This document shows positions 9,177-17,500 of a stretch of 17,500 bases of DNA, one piece after another (the first letter of the stretch is position 1; every line of letters starts with the position of its first letter). Under the pieces are notes generated by a model. That model did not search any database and was not told the DNA's origin. It saw nothing but the letters and a program-made list of their open reading frames with translations. The stretch lies in the NCBI GenBank assembly GCA_012295275.1, contig CM022678.1:15980545-15998044 (forward strand), read 5' to 3'. Source of the DNA: Chrysomallon squamiferum (Eukaryota > Mollusca > Gastropoda > Neomphalida > Peltospiridae). Made by a program: the position numbers and the translations under genes.

Positions 9177-9206
9177 TGACCTCTGACCCTGATCTGACCT
9201 TGACCT
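9177..9206 (-). promoter_or_regulatory. Cluster of TGACCT/TGACCC nuclear-receptor-type half-sites
   Basis: Four half-sites of the AGGTCA class lie within 30 bp: TGACCT at 9177, TGACCC at 9184, TGACCT at 9195 and TGACCT at 9201. The first pair has DR1 spacing (one base), and the last pair abuts. Both of the last two extend to TGACCTTGA, the complement of TCAAGGTCA, the extended monomer site of FTZ-F1/SF-1 and ERR receptors. Degenerate TGACCT repeats also arise by slippage, so this is only a candidate intronic enhancer. Confidence 0.3.
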
Positions 9207-9340
9207 TGATGTTGACATGAACTGATATTATTAAAAAAAAACACACACCTTTTAAGCAGATAAACATTCAAACTCTTTTATATATTTTTTTATGAAAACA
9301 CTTTAATAAAAAAAAAAAAAAAAAAAGGAGAAATAACTAC

Positions 9341-9646
9341 CTCATCTTTCTTTTTGTCCACTACATCGGAATTCTTGTCAGTCTTTTCAGGCTGCTTGCC
9401 GTTCTTCTTGTTATTTTGCGGTCTTTCTTTTCGCTGTTCTGTCTTTGGACCATTTCTGTCCCTCGCCTCTCTGGGTTTCTGTTCTTCTTCTCTGCGTCTG
9501 TGATCGCTGTCCCGCCTCGACTGGTGTGCCTCTCCGACGCTCTCCTTGCGCTCAGGCCTGGCCCGGGGGTTGTGATCCTGAGTTCTGTCTGGTTGCTGGC
9601 GCTCATGTGTTTTGTCCGGTTGATGTGTTTGCTTGTGGTCTTCTTC
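9341..9646 (-). CDS. Upstream internal exon of the same IQ-motif protein (charged, disordered segment)
   Basis: This exon encodes 102 codons, from Glu-Glu-Asp-His-Lys to Asp-Lys-Lys-Lys-Asp-Glu. It is bounded by an acceptor (CTCAAAAACAG then GAAGAAGAC) and a donor (GATGAG then GTAGTT), both read on the minus strand. The acceptor AG is the first AG after the pyrimidine run TTTTTCTCTTGT. The exon is phase 0 at both ends. Joining it to the 8131 exon gives ...KKKDE-AAVTIQRHYRG, which rebuilds the acidic-Ala-Ala lead-in seen before the other three IQ motifs, so the two exons almost certainly belong together. The protein is rich in Lys, Arg, Glu, Asp, Gln and Asn, has few hydrophobic residues and no membrane segment, and is probably intrinsically disordered. 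GC content is well above the flanks. The frame stays open upstream to 9763, but that part is encoded by T- and A-rich intron-like DNA. The plus-strand open frames across this exon are shadows. The exon with the start codon was not found. Confidence 0.8.
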
Positions 9647-10800
9647 CTGTTTTTGAGTCAGATAATTCAGTACAAGAGAAAAATGTTTGCCTATTCTTCT
9701 TCTTTTTTTGTGTGGCGTAAAAGGGAAAAACTTCTTTAAGGTGACAGAAATGAACAGATGCAAATTGTCAGCTTGAAGAACCTCAGTGACAGAAAAAAAA
9801 GATTTGAAAAAAAAACAGTTTAAAATTCATTTTTTAATAATGATTATTAATTTGTTTTTTGGATGGTTTTTTTGGATTTCACTTTATTAATTGTTGTTGT
9901 TTTATAATGCATTTTTTTTTTGTCATTATTATTATTATTATTATTATTATGATTGTTATTGAGAGAAAAAAAAGAAGAAAAATAAAAGTAATTCTGAGTC
10001 TGTTTTCTCATTTATTCATCAATTTTACATTTCCCAGTTAATGGTTTAAAACCAATCTGTTATTAATCAACATTGCTATAGCCAAACAAAAATTGAAACA
10101 CAAATATTAAAACTGAACTTAAAGCCCACATATTTAAGTTTTTTTGTTATTGCTATACTTTATCATTATCAAAAGTTGTGTGCCATTAACAAATAAAAAC
10201 ATCAAATGGACTTATTTATTTGTACCACTGATATACTTTATTATTTTTTTTTTCTCTCCATTCTTTTCACACTGTCACTGAGGTTTTTCAAATTGTTGTT
10301 AGGATAATATTACTAACAGCAAAAAACAGCTACATATTCTTGCTACACACACAGGAAAGCACACTAAATAATATATACTACATTCTTAACAACAAAAGAA
10401 AGATTTCAATCAAATTCTGATGGTAATGATAAAAATTGTTTACTTATATTTTTTAATTATTTTTCTTTTAAGTTTTCTCTTGTGTATTTTATATATATAT
10501 ATATATCAACATAATCATTGCTATTATCAAAAACAATTTTTTATTATTAACATTACCATCAGTGTTCATTGATTAAAACCTGTCTTAAGGAAAGTAGCAG
10601 TGGGTTATTTTTAGTAACTAATGCAGGTTAGTAAAGCACTGAAAAGCATCCAGTATAATAAATGCATGCAACAAACAGTTTTTATGACAAATTGTTCCAA
10701 AACTCATGACTATCTTGGTTAGAACTAATTCATTTCTGAATACTTTTTAGTTTTTATTCTGATCTTCCTTGAAAAGGGATAATATCTATCTATCTATCTA
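9647..10800. other. Presumed intron or upstream DNA with no recognised exon
   Basis: AT-rich sequence upstream (minus strand) of the 9341-9646 exon. It contains an ATT run (9926-9949), a (TA) tract (10490-10506) and an ATCT tetranucleotide run (10785-10802). The open frame 9859-10041 on the plus strand is a Phe/Ile translation of these repeats. Confidence 0.5.
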
Positions 10801-10804
10801 TTTC

Positions 10805-11135
10805 TGTAAATGAGAATTTTAAATATTATTATGGGAATTACTGTTATACCAGAAATAAGAATTTTTTAATTTAAATTGGAAATTAAGTTGTTGTCTGAAA
10901 TGGGAAATGGTGATATTACCATAAATGGGAAATTGTATCAACAAAACAACAGGAATGTATAATATTAACAGAAATATGAAATAGTTATATTATTAGAAAT
11001 GGGAAATTATGATAATTATAAGAAAAATGGGAAATTGATAACAACCATAAATGGAAAATTATATTATCAACAGAAATGGGAAATCAGGATATTACCAGAA
11101 ATAAGAATTCTTGTATTTACAGAAATAGGACATTT
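10805..11135 (+). repeat. About 25-bp minisatellite, roughly 13-14 units
   Basis: Units resemble CAGAAATGGGAAATTATGAT followed by ATTAC. The AAATGGG or AAATAAG anchor recurs near 10808, 10829, 10853, 10873, 10898, 10923, 10972, 10997, 11025, 11049, 11074, 11099 and 11123, mostly 24-25 bp apart. Central units are the most alike and outer units are degraded. A plus-strand open frame from 10999 merely translates the array. Confidence 0.8.
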
Positions 11136-11569
11136 TAAAGTTTTTTTTTTTTATTTTGTTATTTTGTATTCTATCCATTTGTGTGATAAATTCTGGAACA
11201 AACAACAACAACAATCTCATTAAAAACAAGTCACAATACCAAGCCCATGTTATTTGTTTACTTAGTTATTTAATGGACATTCTTCCTTCTGTGGTTACTA
11301 GTAATACTGTTACACCCACTCAGATTTATTTAAAATATTAACTAAAACACTAGTATGGTCTGGTCCTAGTTTTTTTAATTTCAACACAGTAGAGTTTGAT
11401 TTAGTTTAAGCTTGCTCTGTGTTTAGTTATTTCCTAAAGCTACTAGTTCATTGCTAAGGATATTTGTAATTTCATTTGTCTATTTATTTTTAATGATTAG
11501 AAACACAATTATTAATCTTAATCATAAGAAACATCAACAGACTATTTGGCTTTATTGAAGTTAAACATA

Positions 11570-11606
<37 letters not shown>

Positions 11607-12000
11607 ATGATATCTTTATATTACTAAGCTACATTTCTAACTCATTTTGATAACCACTGTTATACTTAATATTAATTATAAACGGACATTATGAAAATAA
11701 CTAATACAAGAATATTTTTTTAAACAAATATTTTAGAATTATTAATTTTGTTTTTAAAAATTTAGAAAAAAAAGAAAAGAAGTAAAAGCACATTATAAAC
11801 CTATTTGCATGGAAATGTGTGTTTTTTGCTCGTCTTTGTTTTGGACATCAACTGTTGTGTGGATTGATTCTATATTCCACATTTTATTATTTTTTTTTTT
11901 TTTTTATATTATTTTAAATGTTAACCACTTAATGCAGCAGTTACAAAATCATTTTAGTTTGCTGTTGACTGATTTGTCTATCTCAAATCTTCTGATTCTG
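11136..12000. other. AT-rich spacer, no gene seen
   Basis: It holds an ATT microsatellite (11572-11606), a T-run (11888-11903) and otherwise unremarkable AT-rich sequence. Short plus-strand open frames (11156-11341, 11809-12006) have no start context, splice pattern or recognisable domain. Confidence 0.5.
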
Positions 12001-12003
12001 GTT

Positions 12004-12492
12004 TGAATTTAAGTCTAATCTACGAATTCTGTTCTGTACGATTCTTAATTTAATGTGTGAATTCACTGTTCTGTAGTAAATTCATGTCTAATGTAAGAAC
12101 TCTGTTCTGTACTATTTTTAATCTGATGTATGAACTCTCTATTCTGTATTATTTTAAATTTAAGTCTAATGTAAAAACTCTATTCTACACTATTTTAAGC
12201 TTAACCTATTTTGTACTATTTTAAATTCATATCTAATGAAAGAACTCAAATGGGCTATTTTAAATTTAAGTCTAATGTAAGAACTCTATTTGTACTGTTG
12301 TAAATTTAAGTTTACTGTAAAAATTCCATTCAGTACTGTTTTAAATTTAAGTCTAATTAAAGATCTCTATTTGTACTATTTTTAATTTAATATATGAATT
12401 CACTGTTCTGCACTATTTTATATTTATGTCTAATGTAAGAACTATTCTGTACTATTTTAAAATTATGTCTAATGTATGGACTCTATTCTTTT
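12004..12492 (+). repeat. About 39-bp minisatellite, roughly 13 units
   Basis: The unit consensus is about TCTAATGTAAGAACTCTATT, then CTGTACTATTTTAAATTTAAG. Anchors (TCTAATG and variants) lie near 12014, 12051, 12087, 12122, 12165, 12198, 12232, 12271, 12311, 12352, 12390, 12429 and 12468. Unit lengths run from about 33 to 43 bp, with frequent small indels. Confidence 0.85.
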
Positions 12493-12564
12493 CTAGTTTA
12501 GAACTTTGGTTACCAAGGTGCTTTTTTTCTTTTTTTTTCTTTCTTCCTTTTTTTTTCTTTTTTT

Positions 12565-12715
12565 GATGTCCTAATGATTTCAATTATTATTTTCCATCTC
12601 AGTGATTTCAATTACTATTTGATATCCAAACAATTTCGATTATCATGTTGTATTCAAAGATTTCAATTATTATTTGGTGTCACAATGATTTGAATTATAT
12701 TTGGTAGCCAACTCA
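12565..12715 (+). repeat. About 28-bp minisatellite, 5 units
   Basis: GATTTCAATTATTATTTGGT plus a short TATCCAAA-like end recurs at 12576, 12604, about 12632, 12659 and 12687. Its unit is unrelated to that of the 39-bp array 70 bp to the left. A CT/T-rich stretch (about 12522-12563) separates the two. Confidence 0.75.
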
Positions 12716-13560
12716 TTACTAATGAAATGCAGTCTGAACCTAAAACAGAATCTGAGATTTAATAGGATACAACAACAGTTACCAGAAACAGTGATCAAAC
12801 AATTGATCTAAAGATTAATGGATCTATCCCTGATCAAAGCTCGATACTTTTTTCTTTTTTTCTGACAGGACAAGCCCAGTGATGTAAATAATTTAATTAT
12901 TATTGTATGTCTAGAGAGTAGGAAGTATTTCTGGATAATGAACTCTCACACACTTGTGAAATCTGTTAGAGCAGTTTTACTTTACTTATTTCAAAGCCCT
13001 ATTTAATTTTGAACAAAAATGGTTCTTTCATTACAGACACCTTTTTCTCTTCTTCTATGCTGATGAGAGCTGTTTTTAAGTCTCCATGTTTGAGATAAGA
13101 ACTCGTGTCAGTATAAAGGTTGTGGCAAATTTTATACGTTAAAGGAAAAAAAAGGACATTTCCTATGAAATTAAAGGTCCCCAATTATAGTAATCAAAAT
13201 TATTCCAAATAAGCAATACATCAGAGATTAATTAACTGATCAGAATCACATTTACATTCAGGATATATACAATGTGATGCACAGTCAAATGACCATAAAA
13301 CAGTTTGTTATCATCCACTGAATAAGTAAGAAGCAGTTTGACTGAATGTGTGCAACTAACTACAAGCTATACTCTGTATGCTGTATTCTGACTAAGTAAT
13401 GTGCACTGGATACTATAAGCAATATACATGTGCATTTAATAATACTCAATTTATATGTGAATATATGGCTTATAGAATATATGAAACTTATCTATGTATG
13501 TACATACATGCATACAAACATATACATAAATTTATTGTATAATCCTCATAACCTATTAGT
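12716..13560. other. Non-repetitive stretch, no supported gene
   Basis: This is one of the more complex parts of the right half. A minus-strand open frame (13184-12999) includes a charged stretch (SIEEEKKVSVMKEP), but no matching acceptor and donor pair or domain was found. An 8-bp inverted repeat (CAGTCAAA at 13282, TTTGACTG at 13337) and a TATGTATGTACATACATG palindromic run near 13494-13511 are the only structures seen. Confidence 0.4.
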
Positions 13561-13595
13561 CATATTTTATACATATTGTAGTATGTATTTATCAA

Positions 13596-13600
<5 letters not shown>

Positions 13601-13672
<72 letters not shown>
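13601..13672. repeat. (TA)n-(CA)n compound microsatellite
   Basis: About 16 TA units pass directly into about 19 CA units. It is the same compound type as at 6471-6501 but longer. Confidence 0.97.
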
Positions 13673-13675
<3 letters not shown>

Positions 13676-15280
13676 CCATTAAATGCTGTATTTTGAAATG
13701 CACATATACTATAAGCCACATTTTATATATATAATACATATATTCTAAACAAATAGTGACATCTATAATTTAGAGAGTTAAAAGTGCATTAACACTATAT
13801 TGTGCCCTTGTGTTAGTGAAACAAATTAAAGCCACATGCAACATTTTACAACAATGGGTAAACTGTGAGAAAGAAAACCAAAATGTGCGAGACAGGAAAA
13901 TTATGCAGCCATGAGATACATGAATATATCGACTGGGTAAGTATCATATAATGTGAATATACTGATGGATATCTTTGTTTTGTGTGATACAAAATGTAAT
14001 ACACTGAAAACGTAAGAGGTTAAACAATAATAATAAAGTTCACATTTAAAATAAATGGTTGTTGAGGTCAGAACAGTTGAATTATTATTATATTTTTTTT
14101 ATATAAGAAATGTAATTATCCGTAGGTAAGTAACTGCATGTATGTGTATATGAAGGCATATGTAAAATCTGTATGGATGTAGGTGTATGTATGTATGTCT
14201 TTCTGTGTGATTATACGAGTCTGTATATGTCTATACATGAAGTCTGTCTGTGCTTATGTGTCTGTATAATGTGTGTTTTAGTGTGAATATTTGTGTCTGT
14301 TTGTGATTTTATTTTCGCATGTGTATTTTTTTGTTTGTTTGAATGTGCATGCATGCATGCAAGTGGATGTGTTTGTGTTTTGTAACTTGATATGACCTTA
14401 TCTTTACAACCCTTCATTTAAATCATTTAATTTAAAATGAACGCCAACAGATACCCATAACTAATCAAACTAATTTATAAAAGAATGAGCAATTTTCACA
14501 CAACCATTTATTTGTATTTTTGTGAGAAAAATAAATAAAAATGAAAATAAAAAAGTAAAACAGGTTTAACGAAATATATTTATGGTGAATACGTAACAAT
14601 TGAAGAACAAACTTAAAGCATTTTTTTTCTCAACAAAAACAATTTTGTCGGAAACAAACTTAAAAAAAAAAAAGAAAAAAAAAACAACTAAAAAAAAGGT
14701 TGTAATACACAGGTTCAGTATAATAATAAATGTACAATTTTTTTATTTTATTTATATACATAATTCTAAATTTGTTTTAGAAAATGTAATAAATCTGATT
14801 TTATAAACATTCAAAAATGTTACAATACAATATATTACAAAATATTAAAAAAAATATATAAAAAAATAGTATCATTAAAGAAATAAATTAGTTCCATATA
14901 TTATTAATTTTGAAACTGCAAAAATATGTATTCATTAGAAAAGAATTAAAAATATATATTGAGAAAATAAGAGTAATCAAAAAAATAAATAAAAACAATG
15001 TGTACACAGTAAAAAAATAAATAATACACTTTTAACAGAGAAGCTCAGTATTTTTTGTTATGTTTATAAAAAATAAGACAATAAAAAGTTTTTTTCAAAA
15101 TCTCTCAGGTGTTGAGATTACTTCCAGTATAACACAGAAAAAATGCAAATAAAATAAAAATGAAGGGAAATAACCCAACACCTTTGTAGTGATCAAATCT
15201 GATTCACAAACAGAACCTTTTTAATGGAATCAGATCTTTTAATCCATTATTATTATGTCACGATGAAAAAAACCCGAAGA
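13673..15280. other. AT- and TG-rich stretch without a supported gene
   Basis: It includes a TG/TATG-rich plus strand at about 14120-14390, with a GCATGCATGCATGCA run at 14347-14361. Long alternating purine-pyrimidine parts there could adopt Z-form DNA. The minus-strand open frame in it (14417-14211) is the Thr/His-rich shadow of this bias. From 14400 on the sequence is A-rich with many short A-runs. A small plus-strand open frame ending at 13914 is discussed as a finding. Confidence 0.45.
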
Positions 15281-15311
15281 AGATGAGAATTAGCACAATA
15301 ATAAAATCCTA

Positions 15312-15375
15312 ATAATAATAATAAAAAAAAAAAAAAAATAATAATAATAATTATAATTTATATAGCACCTCACAT
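15312..15375 (+). repeat. AAT microsatellite and possible retroelement edge
   Basis: An AAT run, an A-run and more AAT units are followed by ATAATTTATATAGCACCTCA. The AAT-rich leader plus TTTATATAGCGC-like start is a motif I associate with short interspersed repeats in molluscs and other marine invertebrates. No element body was recognised further right, so a truncated copy is the most I can propose. Confidence 0.35.
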
Positions 15376-15486
15376 CTTATTGTGTATTCTGTATGTTTAT
15401 GACAGTGAAAAAAAAAAAAATGTTTTCATGGTCAAAATGTATATACCCATGTCTAGGAGTTTACTAATTAATAACAATAAAAATAT

Positions 15487-15499
15487 AAAAAAAAAAAAA

Positions 15500-15530
<31 letters not shown>

Positions 15531-15532
15531 AA
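15487..15532. repeat. A-run plus (AAAT)n microsatellite
   Basis: About 13 A are followed by about eight AAAT units. The minus-strand open frame across it is a repeat artefact. Confidence 0.93.
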
Positions 15533-15682
15533 GATTTCAAAAGTGAAGAAAAAAAAGGAATTATCTTTCAGTTTTGAAGAGAACTGATCATTGTAACTAA
15601 ATGTTTTCTGTAAACAGAACCACATGTCAACTAGTAAACAACACAAATTTTTATCTGTGTGACTGATAATGAAACTTAAATG

Positions 15683-15915
15683 TTAATCAGAACAAAAGAA
15701 TACAAACAGGTTATAATGATAATGTATGAGTTAATCAGAACTTATCATTACAAACAGTTACTGTATCATTACTTCTCAAAACAAAATGTCATTCACCCAG
15801 ATAACTTTATCCATAATTTCATTCACCCATATCTAAACTTTCTTCTGTTCACCTCACTTTCATCTTTCATTCACACCCCAAAAATCCTATTCACCTTGGC
15901 TGAATCATTCACCTA
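15683..15915 (+). repeat. Short degenerate tandem motifs
   Basis: TTAATCAGAAC occurs twice, 48 bp apart (15683 and 15731), each followed by a TACAAACAG. TTCACC-type motifs then recur about six times between 15789 and 15912, at spacings falling from 29 to about 19 bp, including TCATTCACCC at 15789 and 15818. The plus-strand open frame 15680-15916 across them has no recognisable domain. Confidence 0.45.
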
Positions 15916-15973
15916 GTTTATGAAGCTTTTGTTATGGAGATGTATTTAATTACATCATTAATCCTAAATCAGG

Positions 15974-17500
<1,527 letters not shown>

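Larger units (their letters stand above)
8132..9340 (-). other. Phase-0 GT-AG intron (1,209 bp) between the two IQ-gene exons
   Basis: On the minus strand the donor GTAGTT begins at 9340 and the acceptor TTTTTCAG ends at 8132. Both flanking exons break between codons. The intron holds a decayed SINE with an internal ATT microsatellite (about 8353-8695), a 19-bp tandem duplication near 8969-9010, a cluster of TGACCT half-sites (9177-9206) and a poly-A run just inside the donor (plus strand 9308-9326). No further exon was recognised in it. Confidence 0.75.

Noticed and set aside
9416-9739. Plus-strand open frames opposite the 9341-9646 exon
   Set aside because: They are shadows. The minus frame has proper splice sites, matching phase and a protein that continues into the IQ exon.
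9647-9763. Using the in-frame ATG at 9763 as the protein start
   Set aside because: The segment is T- and A-rich, encodes Phe/Lys runs, and contains the pyrimidine tract and acceptor AG. It reads as intron.
12999-13184. Minus-strand open frame with an SIEEEKKVSVMKEP stretch as an upstream exon of the IQ gene
   Set aside because: No convincing acceptor and donor pair with matching phase was seen, and most of the frame is hydrophobic AT-derived sequence.
14211-14417. Thr/His-rich minus-strand open frame
   Set aside because: It is the complement of a TG/TATG-rich stretch and has no start context or domain.

Overview
The window looks like nuclear DNA from a mollusc, probably a gastropod. It is strongly AT-rich, gene-poor and full of simple repeats. 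Its one clear coding region is split by an intron with canonical splice signals. The taxon call rests on a decayed tRNA-headed SINE at about 8353-8695. I recognise it from memory as a type common in gastropod and bivalve genomes, and I could not check this against a database. Nothing here is prokaryotic or viral: there are no operons, ribosome binding sites, CRISPR arrays or phage genes.

The only well-supported gene lies on the minus strand. Two exons are visible, 9341-9646 (102 codons) and 8131-7574 (185 codons plus TAG), joined across a 1,209-bp GT-AG intron in phase 0. Together they encode the last 287 residues of a highly charged, probably disordered protein. It ends in four calmodulin-binding IQ motifs of the neuromodulin (GAP-43)/neurogranin/igloo/Sp17 style. 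The first coding exon was not found. It probably lies further upstream on the minus strand, between 9647 and the right edge or beyond it. The likely 3' UTR runs leftward from 7573 and carries a poly-U run and nine ATTTA pentamers (in mRNA sense).

Layout from left to right. 1-440: AT-rich, with a possible frameshifted coding remnant at about 249-430. 461-955: a 42-bp minisatellite with a four-unit higher-order period. 956-1430: plain single-copy sequence. 1430-5550: very AT-rich low-complexity DNA with ATT microsatellites, poly-A/T runs and a degenerate array of about 62 bp. 5555-5682: a possible alternative 3'-terminal exon on the minus strand. 5900-6920: several dinucleotide microsatellites and two hairpins. 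7325-7573: the 3' UTR of the IQ gene. 7574-9646: the two exons and the intron that holds the SINE and a cluster of nuclear-receptor-type half-sites. 9647-17500: presumed intron or upstream DNA, with three neighbouring minisatellites (about 25, 39 and 28 bp units between 10.8 and 12.7 kb), TG-rich DNA and long compound microsatellites.

I see no dramatic new system. The points most worth checking are the multi-IQ protein, which has glycine where vertebrate GAP-43/neurogranin carry the PKC-regulated serine, its AU-rich 3' UTR, the SINE with an internal microsatellite, and the higher-order minisatellite.
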